From Candidatus Poribacteria bacterium (GTDB lineage Bacteria; Poribacteria; WGA-4E; PCPOR2b): a stretch of 13,544 bases of DNA. Shown piece by piece: positions 8,098-13,544 of this stretch; positions within the stretch are counted from its first letter, which is position 1, and every line of letters begins with the position of its first letter. The notes beneath the pieces are model-generated. The model was given only the letters and a program-made list of their open reading frames with translations, had not been told where the DNA came from and made no database searches. The stretch is from positions 1 through 13,544 of the forward strand of contig JAPUIP010000673.1 in assembly GCA_027296925.1 (NCBI GenBank), read 5' to 3'. A program made the position numbers and the translations under genes.

Positions 8098-8099
8098 AA
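8092..8099. other. Palindromic shared stop of two convergent genes
   Basis: TTCTAGAA is its own reverse complement. The plus-strand gene ends TTC-TAG at 8097 and the minus-strand gene ends TTC-TAG at 8094, so both stops lie within one CTAG, and both proteins end in Phe. There is no space for a terminator between the genes, so any termination must occur inside the opposing coding sequence. Confidence 0.9.
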
Positions 8100-9290
8100 C
8101 CAGAAGTGCGACATTAAGATAAGCTGATCCGTCCCTTCGAGTTGGCGATTCGTCCCCTCCCCAAAACGATCTTCATTCTCGATGTTGGCCCAATAGTATA
8201 GTTCAAGGTAAGCGTTGGCCATGAAAGTATACCGGGCAGTAAGCGTCACGCGCTGCGCCACGTCTCCTTTGACCTCGCGATCCGGGTCGAACAGGCCATA
8301 ACGGCCAGACACAATCAGTTTCGGAGTGGCGCGATATTTCGCACCAAAATAGTAACCTTTGGAAGTGATGTCCTCGTCGCTGAAACCGATGCCCTCACCG
8401 ATGTCGAAGCTACCACCGAAATCGAACTCGCCTTCAAGAGAGAGGCCTTTATGCGCAGCGGTCAGAAACACCCCAACCGTCATGTCTCGCTGGTCGCCCG
8501 GCCTATCGAGGAGATAGGAAACGCCGCCTCGTAGCGGTCCCGCCTTCCCACCGAGGGTGGCCACCCAGCCTTTGTTCTGGTTGTTATCTGCTCCGAGAGG
8601 AAAGCCACCATTGAATATTGTTTGGTTCCCACCATTGAATACGGCGGCGCTATAGAATAAACTCTTGTATGAGCCACCCACTTCAACGCCAACCTCCCGT
8701 TTATTTGAACCCAGGTTATACCCTTGTCGCACGAGTATATTGTGGTCTTTCTGCTTGATGCCAAAAGGAAGGCGGAATTGCCCCACTTTGACATAGAGAT
8801 GTTTTGGAATCGCATCAATGGTCGCAAACGCATTGAGGGTTGACCCCATATTGTTAGAAAGGGTCAGTCTGAGTTTTTCGGAGGCTTGTGCGTTGATGGT
8901 TAATTCGCCCTGCATCATGAAGAAGCTATCGACAGATGAATGGCAGGAGGTACAAGTGGCAAACGCACCGCCTTCGTGGTCTACATCAGTGGTTTTGATA
9001 TAAGCGACGCGCATATCCACCGAAGACGTGAGTCTTTGGGCAACTTCCTCCGCCTCGGCCATAATGGCTTCCGGATCGAAATCTTCAGGAAATTCAAAGT
9101 AGTTCGCTTCAAAAACTTGCCCGACCGGATTGCGGGGGCCTCCACCCGCCGGATCGATGTGGCAGAAGCTGCACTCCTTCTCCTCTTGTGCGGCAAACTC
9201 AGGTCGAGCCAACGTATTAAGCGCGAAGGTAACGGTCAACAACGTGGTGAATAGAAGCGTGAAAACTACAGATCGAAAATTGTATCTCAA
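8094..9290 (-). CDS. Diheme cytochrome-porin fusion (porin O/P-like barrel)
   Basis: The protein has 398 residues and starts at TTG with AGGGGA 7 nt upstream. The signal peptide (MRYNFRSVVFTLLFTTLL...) is predicted to be cut near residue 28. Close to the mature N-terminus, CSFCH (40-44) sits in the context RPEFA....K.CSFCH..PAGGGPRNP. A second c-type haem site, CTSCH, is at 113-117. From about 128 onward the protein is a beta-barrel: alternating polar and hydrophobic strands, the phosphate-selective-porin-like motif VGQFRLPFG at 169-177, and a C-terminal HFWF ending in Phe. The protein is therefore likely an outer-membrane channel carrying two covalent haems on a periplasmic N-terminal domain. 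It lies 67 bp downstream of the P460-family cytochrome on the same strand, so the two probably act together in electron transfer or redox-coupled transport. Substrate and redox partner are unknown. Confidence 0.85.
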   Translation of the reverse strand: MRYNFRSVVFTLLFTTLLTVTFALNTLARPEFAAQEEKECSFCHIDPAGGGPRNPVGQVFEANYFEFPEDFDPEAIMAEAEEVAQRLTSSVDMRVAYIKTTDVDHEGGAFATCTSCHSSVDSFFMMQGELTINAQASEKLRLTLSNNMGSTLNAFATIDAIPKHLYVKVGQFRLPFGIKQKDHNILVRQGYNLGSNKREVGVEVGGSYKSLFYSAAVFNGGNQTIFNGGFPLGADNNQNKGWVATLGGKAGPLRGGVSYLLDRPGDQRDMTVGVFLTAAHKGLSLEGEFDFGGSFDIGEGIGFSDEDITSKGYYFGAKYRATPKLIVSGRYGLFDPDREVKGDVAQRVTLTARYTFMANAYLELYYWANIENEDRFGEGTNRQLEGTDQLILMSHFWF

Positions 9291-9297
9291 TTGATGG

Positions 9298-9306
9298 TCC
9301 CCTTTT
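9298..9306 (-). promoter_or_regulatory. Ribosome binding site supporting the TTG start of the diheme porin
   Basis: Read on the minus strand, AAAAGGGGA ends 7 nt before the TTG at 9290. The next in-frame Met lies well past the signal peptide and the first haem site, so the TTG is the only start that keeps both. Confidence 0.55.
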
Positions 9307-9357
9307 CAGTGTCATTCAAAATTTCTTCAGGTATAAAATCGACATAAACGTTGATGT

Positions 9358-9975
9358 TTATTCAAGTCGCGTCCACACATAGTCTGAATTTGCAGCCCCT
9401 GAGTGGCAGCCCGTGCAGACCGCCCCCGACGCAATCTCGCTAAAAGCGGCATCCGCTCCGCTGCGTGTATATTCAGCGAATGTCCAGTCATTGTGCGACG
9501 CATTGCTTCCACTCGCTTTTCGCATAATTGCGATCAGTCCAACAAAATCTCTGTTTGGACGAACCGATTCCTTAACGACAATGCTTCCCTCCGGATAGGG
9601 AAACTGCTGCTCACCGTTCGGGGCAATCGTCCCGCGGTCCTGATTGACATAGACATTTTTCGTTCCCCGATGTGCATCAAAGGCCACTCTGGGTTCACTG
9701 TTCGGCGGAATCGGTTGGGCATTTAACTGTAGCCACGTCTCATAGCCTGCCACGTCATCAGGGAGCCCGGGAAGGGCCATCGGTTTTTCGGCCTCTGCGT
9801 TATCTAAATCTTCGCCGCCTACCGGTTCCTCCGCAAGGGCAGGCATCTGTTCGTCTAAAATGGGCATCACGAGCTCGCCCTCATCCCCGCAAGAAATAAA
9901 AACGGCGCAACTGATTAAAATGACCATGATAATCGCATGCTTCAGAAGCCAGTTGCATCGGTGTTGGTATATCAT
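9358..9975 (-). CDS. Cytochrome P460-family lipoprotein
   Basis: The protein has 205 residues. It starts at ATG with a perfect AGGAGG (9981-9986) 5 nt upstream. The N-terminus is a lipoprotein signal; ILISC (Cys23) is the better lipobox and FISC (Cys29) an alternative. Residues 30-70 are an acidic, Pro-rich linker. Residues 77-205 match the P460 pattern: GYETWLQLN near the start, NVYVN at 107-111, PEGSIVVKE at 128-136, a K.SG..A...DWTFAEY block, and C-terminal CTGCH (187-191) followed by SDYVW. The family includes hydroxylamine-oxidising P460 and NO-binding cytochrome c'-beta, which carry one c-type haem, sometimes cross-linked to Lys. Whether that cross-link exists here cannot be judged. The protein is probably anchored in the envelope and transfers electrons to or from the downstream diheme porin. 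Confidence 0.85.
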   Translation of the reverse strand: MIYQHRCNWLLKHAIIMVILISCAVFISCGDEGELVMPILDEQMPALAEEPVGGEDLDNAEAEKPMALPGLPDDVAGYETWLQLNAQPIPPNSEPRVAFDAHRGTKNVYVNQDRGTIAPNGEQQFPYPEGSIVVKESVRPNRDFVGLIAIMRKASGSNASHNDWTFAEYTRSGADAAFSEIASGAVCTGCHSGAANSDYVWTRLE

Positions 9976-9980
9976 ATTTG

Positions 9981-9986
9981 CCTCCT
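9981..9986 (-). promoter_or_regulatory. Consensus ribosome binding site of the P460-family gene
   Basis: AGGAGG on the minus strand lies 5 nt from the ATG at 9975. It is the strongest Shine-Dalgarno in the window and fixes the start. Confidence 0.75.
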
Positions 9987-10012
9987 ATCATATTCAGTGA
10001 TTTTTGTCGGGT

Positions 10013-10082
10013 ATGTCACTCAAGATGTTTTCTTGGGCGGCTGACCGATGTCACTCAAGATGTTTTCTTGGGCGGCTGACCG
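10013..10082. repeat. Perfect 35-bp tandem direct repeat (two copies)
   Basis: Copies at 10013-10047 and 10048-10082 are identical base for base and directly abut. Each begins ATGTCACT and ends GGCGGCTGACCG. Within each copy CAAGA and TCTTG form a 5-bp inverted repeat around a 5-nt loop, and outer GTCA/TGAC pairs extend the dyad with an asymmetric internal loop. The array fills most of the 112 bp between the enolase-type gene stop (10088) and the P460 gene start (9975). It could be a duplicated regulator site, an RNA hairpin in the intercistronic leader, or a copy-number-variable repeat. No spacers are present, so it is not a CRISPR array. Confidence 0.95.
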
Positions 10083-10087
10083 CTTAG

Positions 10088-11272
10088 TTAAAAATCAGCC
10101 GGCCCAAAGATGACTTCGCTGCCGACCTGAATTCGCACGGGGGCTAAATACGCTTGCATCACTTCTGTATCCACACGCACGCCCAATCCCGGTGCATCTG
10201 TTAAACCAACCTGTCCATCATGTCCAACCGCCAGTTTTTCAACAGTCAGCCGTTGGGATAGCTTGGAACCCGCGGCGGGATACTCCAATAGGTCGAACGA
10301 TTCATTGGCTGCAAACACATGGAGGGAAGCCGCAAGGCTCAGATGACTTTTGAAGGTATGATTCACATACTGAACCTCGTGTTGCTCAGCGAGTTGTCGA
10401 ACACGGTACGCTACAGTAATGCCGCCGATCCTGCCGACGTCAATCTGCACAAATTGAATCCCGCCATGCCGGATGAGATCCTCCGCCATGCGGGATGTCC
10501 CTGAGCCCTCGCCCGCTGCAATTGGCACGGGTGGATTTCGCTTTGATAGCGCGCTGTACGCCTCGATGGCGTCCGGAGCGAGCGGTTCCTCCAGCCATGT
10601 GGGGGCAAATGGTGCGAAGGCTTTGGCGCGAGCGTAAGCGGTTTCGTGCGCTTCACCCCAGACAACGCCCGCATCGATCATGATCTGCGCGTCGGTGCCC
10701 ATGCCCTCGCGTGCCGCACGAACCAGGGCAATATCGTTGTCTTCACCAAATTTCCCCATTGGCCCCCAGCCGAATTTTGCCGCGCGATATCCCTGCTCAC
10801 GTAGCCGTGCTGCGATCTGATATGTCGCTTCAGGAGTGTCCCCAAATAGAACTGACGCATACGGCAACTTGGTATGCGCGTTGGCCGATTGTCCATCAAG
10901 TAAACGGTAGATCGGCTCATCCAATTTCTGACCGATGATGTCCCAGAGGGCGATGTCTGCACCGCTATAGGCGTGGTGAATCTGCTGAATGTCGAGCCCA
11001 TTGCGCAACGCCTTGGCATGCAGTCGAAGGACATCGTCGGGACCATCGAGCGTCTCCCCGATTAAGGATTCACGAATATTGATGATGTTTCCGTGTGACA
11101 TGGGACAGCAGTAGACGGCTAACGACACAAGCGGTGAGGCATCGCATTCGCCCCACCCCTCGATTCCTTCGTCTGTGCGAATGCGTACGAGAAGTGTATC
11201 TTGTGTGCCATCCGCGGCATCGGTGATGTGGGGCATTTTGAGATAAAACGGATCAACAGCAGAAATTCTCAT
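10088..11272 (-). CDS. Mandelate racemase/muconate lactonizing-type enolase superfamily enzyme (acid-sugar dehydratase-like)
   Basis: The protein has 394 residues, normal for the superfamily. An N-terminal capping domain covers about 1-125, with TLLVRIRTDEGIEGWGE at 26-42. The (beta/alpha)7-beta barrel follows. Barrel landmarks: Lys166 in AAKFGWG (second-strand lysine); metal ligands Asp200 (MIDAG), Glu228 (WLEEP) and Glu255 (AAGEG); and the MR-subgroup Asp278 (IDVGRIGG) with His305 (VNHTF) as the likely Asp-His dyad. These residues fit proton abstraction alpha to a carboxylate, so dehydration or epimerisation of a sugar acid is expected; the exact substrate is unknown. The frame stays open 281 codons upstream, but that part overlaps the opposite gene antisense and is not conserved-looking. 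The ATG at 11272 gives MRISAVDPFY, a standard family start, with GGAG/GAAGGG 9-14 nt upstream. Confidence 0.9.
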   Translation of the reverse strand: MRISAVDPFYLKMPHITDAADGTQDTLLVRIRTDEGIEGWGECDASPLVSLAVYCCPMSHGNIINIRESLIGETLDGPDDVLRLHAKALRNGLDIQQIHHAYSGADIALWDIIGQKLDEPIYRLLDGQSANAHTKLPYASVLFGDTPEATYQIAARLREQGYRAAKFGWGPMGKFGEDNDIALVRAAREGMGTDAQIMIDAGVVWGEAHETAYARAKAFAPFAPTWLEEPLAPDAIEAYSALSKRNPPVPIAAGEGSGTSRMAEDLIRHGGIQFVQIDVGRIGGITVAYRVRQLAEQHEVQYVNHTFKSHLSLAASLHVFAANESFDLLEYPAAGSKLSQRLTVEKLAVGHDGQVGLTDAPGLGVRVDTEVMQAYLAPVRIQVGSEVIFGPADF

Positions 11273-11366
11273 CGTTCCGAACCCTTCTCCTTTTGCCGCC
11301 GTAAAATCGTTTGCCGGTACCGGATTGAGAACCCTTTCGTATGGCGTTGACGGCAATCTTGTCGTA

Positions 11367-11396
11367 ATTATAGCAAATTCAGCGATACAATGTAAC
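11367..11396 (-). promoter_or_regulatory. Candidate promoter for the enolase-superfamily gene
   Basis: On the minus strand a perfect -10, TATAAT, occupies 11372-11367. GTTACA at 11396-11391 (4 of 6 to consensus) lies 18 bp upstream. Predicted transcription starts near 11360, giving a leader of about 88 nt before the ATG at 11272. Confidence 0.5.
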
Positions 11397-11450
11397 CCGT
11401 TTTTTGTGTTCTGTCGATTGCTCAAGTGGCTAACGTTACACAATTTTCTG

Positions 11451-11479
11451 TTGACGTCGCGTGCGAGTCGTGATATAAG
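11451..11479 (+). promoter_or_regulatory. Sigma70-type promoter for the phytanoyl-CoA dioxygenase/HEAT gene
   Basis: TTGACG (11451-11456) and TATAAG (11474-11479) are separated by exactly 17 bp; each matches consensus at 5 of 6 positions. The start site would fall near 11486, leaving a leader of about 40 nt with an AGAAAGGAAAAAGG ribosome-binding stretch before the ATG at 11525. TGTAAC (11391-11396) and GTTACA (11435-11440) upstream form a spaced inverted repeat between the two divergent promoters and might bind a regulator. Confidence 0.65.
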
Positions 11480-11524
11480 TACACAAGCCAGATTCTTCAA
11501 TATCGCAGAAAGGAAAAAGGAAAA

Positions 11525-12925
11525 ATGGTAGATAAAACATACCTCCTCAATGATGAACAGATGCGGCATTTTATAGTCAACGGATATGTGACGGTCAAAA
11601 CAGACCTGCCCAAGAGTTTTCACGATGCCATCTTCGAGCAAACCGAAACAGTATTTGAAAAGGAAGGCAATCCGGGGAACAACCTGTTGCCCCGAATCCC
11701 CAAGGTTCAGGCAGTCTTCGATGATCAGACGGTCCGAGGCGCCCTGATCAGCGTTTTGGGAGCAGACTACTACATGCAGCCCCATCGCCATCCGCATTAC
11801 AATCCACCCGGCAGTGATGGGCAAAGGCTGCATCAAGATGGTGGGAGACGATGGTCGCATCACACACGTCGCCTGCTGATTTTCTATTATCCTCAAGATA
11901 CGCCTGAAGTGTTGGGCCCTACCGGAATCGTGCCGGGCAGTCACTACTACAACACGCCGGACGGCGCCAAAATTCGTGAGGAACTCCCGGTCTGTGGGGA
12001 AGCCGGTACAGTCGCGATTGTGAACTACGATCTCTGGCACCGAGCCATGCCGAATTGCAGTGATCAGAAGCGTTATATGATGAAGTTCCTCTTTGCCCGA
12101 ATGTCTGAACCGCAATCGCCTTCATGGAACAGTGCGCACGCAGATTGGTCGTATGCTGGGAATGGGCGAAGTGAGTCGACTGATGATGGGGTGCATCAAA
12201 GGATGTTTCAGCACGTTTGGGATTGGCATTATGGGAAGGCAAATGGGGATATGCCAAACGGCCACCCAGATCATGCGGAATCCACATCGGCGCTTTTCGA
12301 GGCGCTGGGAAGTGATTCGGAGGCGATATGTCTCGATGCCGCTTATGCGTTAAGTGAGTACGAGGCGCCCGTTGTGCCTACGTTAATCGAGGCATTGGGA
12401 GATGAATCGGAGGCGAGCCGGCGAAATGCTTGTTATGCCTTGAGTGCAATCGGAGCGCCTGCGGTTGATGCGTTAATCAGCGCATTGGGGGCTCGGAATG
12501 AGATCGTTCGTGCGAGTGCAGCCGAGACGTTGGGAGATATTGGCCTCCCAGCGCGGGCCGCTGTACCGGCATTAATGGAGGCGTTGGGCGATGAAGCGGA
12601 GGGGGTCCGCTATCATGCAGCGGAAGCGTTGGGAACGACGGGGCAATTGGAGTCAACAGCGGTCCAAGCATTGAGCGCGGTGTTGCAGGATGAGAGTGAG
12701 CGGGTTCGCCGCAACGCAACGCTTGCCCTGGCTCGGATTGGTTCACATGCGGAAGGCGCCGTTGGGGCATTGCAAGGGGCACTTTCTGATGAGAATCGGT
12801 ACGTTCGTGGGGATGCGGCGCATGCGCTTCATCGTATCGGCACACCGGAAGCCAAGGACGTTTTGCTTCGCTTTCTGATCACATCCCGATGGTGTCCATT
12901 GACCTCGAAAGAAAGCACGTATTAA
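11525..12925 (+). CDS. Phytanoyl-CoA dioxygenase (PhyH)-family Fe(II)/2-oxoglutarate oxygenase with C-terminal HEAT repeats
   Basis: The protein has 466 residues and no signal peptide, so it is probably cytoplasmic. Residues 1-195 are a PhyH domain: LNDEQMRHFIVNGYV at the N-terminus, iron ligands His103 and Asp105 in LHQDGG, distal His172 in YDLWHRAMPN, and Arg183 placed to bind 2-oxoglutarate. GPTGIVPGSHYY (131-142) is the usual PhyH loop. The iron site is therefore intact. Residues 252-452 hold about six PBS-lyase-type HEAT repeats (units such as VPTLIEALGDESEASRRNA). The tail is RWCPLTSKESTY. PhyH enzymes hydroxylate diverse small molecules, and the HEAT array probably recruits a substrate or partner. 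The substrate is unknown. The gene is divergent from the sugar-acid enzyme and may share control. Confidence 0.92.
   Translation: MVDKTYLLNDEQMRHFIVNGYVTVKTDLPKSFHDAIFEQTETVFEKEGNPGNNLLPRIPKVQAVFDDQTVRGALISVLGADYYMQPHRHPHYNPPGSDGQRLHQDGGRRWSHHTRRLLIFYYPQDTPEVLGPTGIVPGSHYYNTPDGAKIREELPVCGEAGTVAIVNYDLWHRAMPNCSDQKRYMMKFLFARMSEPQSPSWNSAHADWSYAGNGRSESTDDGVHQRMFQHVWDWHYGKANGDMPNGHPDHAESTSALFEALGSDSEAICLDAAYALSEYEAPVVPTLIEALGDESEASRRNACYALSAIGAPAVDALISALGARNEIVRASAAETLGDIGLPARAAVPALMEALGDEAEGVRYHAAEALGTTGQLESTAVQALSAVLQDESERVRRNATLALARIGSHAEGAVGALQGALSDENRYVRGDAAHALHRIGTPEAKDVLLRFLITSRWCPLTSKESTY
12278..12880 (+). repeat. HEAT-repeat-coding array with DNA-level similarity between units
   Basis: Near-identical stretches of about 28 bp (GAGGC.(T/C)TGGG..GATGAA/TCGGAGG) begin at 12299, 12389 and 12578, spaced 90 and 189 bp apart (30 and 63 codons). 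Similarity at silent positions suggests recent unit duplication or recombination between paralogous HEAT genes, rather than only protein-level constraint. Confidence 0.65.
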
Positions 12926-12973
12926 ACTGAGTTGGATTTCGGACCCGCTCCCAGAGGCGGTTGTGCCGACGAC

Positions 12974-13372
12974 TTACTCCCGCCCGGGCCCACTGACAAC
13001 TCGCCCCGGCGTAGCGCCCGTATGAGTTCCGTTGCTAAGGACACGGATGCCGTTAATCCACACGTCACGGACACCCACTGAGAGTTGATGCGAGTTTGCG
13101 AAGGTCGCCCGGTCGGCAATCGTCTTTGGATCGAAGATGACGACGTCCGCGTAGCACCCCGCCTGCAATCTGCCACGCTCCCTCAAACCGAGCCGGTTGG
13201 CTACCGCCGACGTCATTTTCCGAACCGCGTCTTCGAGCGTCAAAACCCCTTCTTCCCAAACATATTTGCCGAGAATACGTGGATATGTGCCGTACGAGCC
13301 GAGATTTTGATCCACGGTTGGATCAGTTTCAGCCTGATATTTTCCTCACTCATCATAAAGTAGATTTTCGCA
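12974..13372 (-). pseudogene. D-aminoacylase (N-acyl-D-amino-acid deacylase)-like C-terminal remnant
   Basis: On the minus strand the frame from about 13372 reads AKIYFMMSEENIRLKL.QPWIKIS, which resembles an internal segment of D-aminoacylase-type amidohydrolases. Near 13300 the homology jumps to another frame, GSYGTYPRILGKYVWEEGVL, which runs to TAA at 12974. That second part has the family C-terminus: LTLEDAVRKMTS..A.RLGL, GCYADVVIFDP, an HTGATPGRVV-like end and a final GPGR. Between the two frames the usual stretch of about 20 residues with the conserved Asp (S/T-DAGG type) is missing, so a small deletion plus frameshift has occurred. The second frame is closed upstream by a stop at 13348-13346. 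About the first two thirds of the usual roughly 500-residue enzyme, including the metal-binding HxH region, are absent. A GTG at 13315 could give a 113-residue product, but it would not be an active enzyme. Confidence 0.8.
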
Positions 13373-13544
13373 TCGCTTCCCGAATCAAATTGTGTTTGAC
13401 GGTATCAATGGACGAAACGATTTGGTGGTATGGCCAGGCGTTGATAAAAATTTGAGACCCCTTTCGTTTTTGGATGATGACAGAGATATACTTGTCGATA
13501 GCGGTGCTGATGACCTGGCCGCCATATCGCCGATAAAAGGTGGG
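13353..13544 (-). pseudogene. Truncated HddA-like (heptose 7-phosphate kinase-type) GHMP kinase, N-terminal part
   Basis: The frame enters from the right edge and ends in TGA at 13355-13353; 63 residues are visible. PTFYRRYGGQVISTAIDKYI matches the region just after the GGGTD motif of D-glycero-alpha-D-manno-heptose 7-phosphate kinase-type GHMP proteins. It is followed by SSIDTVKHNLIREAMRK, equivalent to the family's VDEI.H...REAL segment. Family members are about 330 residues, yet here the frame stops soon after REAMRK, before the ATP-binding GLGSSSA loop. D-aminoacylase-like sequence begins at the same point in another frame. The gene is therefore broken at its 3' side. Its true start lies beyond 13544. 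It is a different GHMP type from the kinase at 4190. Confidence 0.75.

Noticed and set aside
10013..10082. CRISPR-like repeat
   Set aside because: Only two directly abutting copies exist, with no spacer between them and no cas genes in the window.
11273..12115. A 281-codon upstream extension of the enolase-superfamily reading frame on the minus strand
   Set aside because: It lies antisense across the promoter region and the catalytic half of the PhyH gene, has no recognisable domain, and the normal family start MRISAV at 11272 has its own promoter and ribosome-binding stretch.
12945..12960. Possible terminator hairpin (CCGCTC / GAGGCGG) between the convergent genes
   Set aside because: The stem needs a bulge and no T-tract follows on either strand, so it is not convincing as an intrinsic terminator.
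13085..13363. A 92-codon plus-strand frame at the right edge
   Set aside because: It runs antisense to the D-aminoacylase remnant, whose conserved residues account for the sequence.

Overview
The window most likely comes from an uncultured Gram-negative (diderm) bacterium. Three proteins end in an outer-membrane signature or carry outer-membrane architecture (a TolC-family channel, a PorV/UPF0164-type barrel and a diheme porin), and there is a lipoprotein c-type cytochrome. The gene mix is a phytanoyl-CoA dioxygenase fused to HEAT repeats, a mandelate-racemase-type dehydratase, a DUF6784/DUF6785-type membrane protein, a D-aminoacylase remnant and two different GHMP sugar kinases. From memory of family distributions this recalls Candidatus Poribacteria or relatives such as Latescibacterota. 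That placement is inference, because no rRNA or marker gene is present.

Layout. Positions 1-6947 (+) carry, in order: the 3' end of a TPR plus PD40/TolB-like propeller protein, a TolC-family outer-membrane channel, a HlyD-type membrane fusion protein (TTG start), an arabinokinase/galactokinase-like GHMP kinase, and a polytopic DUF6785-like membrane protein that seems to lack its middle third. The last four are closely spaced or overlapping and look like one transcription unit, but no inner-membrane export pump lies between the fusion protein and the kinase. Positions 7036-8097 (+) encode a PorV-like barrel with a calcium-loop-like insert. It converges on a minus-strand pair (9975-8094): a cytochrome P460-family lipoprotein, then a porin O/P-like barrel with two N-terminal CxxCH haem sites. 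The convergent genes share a CTAG in which both stop codons lie.

Positions 9976-10087 hold a perfect 35-bp tandem duplication with nested dyad symmetry. Upstream of it is an enolase-superfamily acid-sugar dehydratase (minus, 11272-10088), divergent from the phytanoyl-CoA dioxygenase/HEAT gene (plus, 11525-12925). The 252-bp region between them contains a recognisable sigma70-type promoter in each direction.

The right edge (12974-13544, minus) is a broken junction. The N-terminal part of a heptose-kinase-type (HddA-like) GHMP kinase stops abruptly, and a D-aminoacylase C-terminal remnant follows in another frame with its own internal deletion and frameshift. Together with the shortened DUF6785-like gene, this marks either a region that has suffered deletions and recombination or assembly error. 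Strongest leads for follow-up: the P460/diheme-porin pair, the 35-bp duplicated element, the internally deleted membrane protein, and the kinase/aminoacylase scar.
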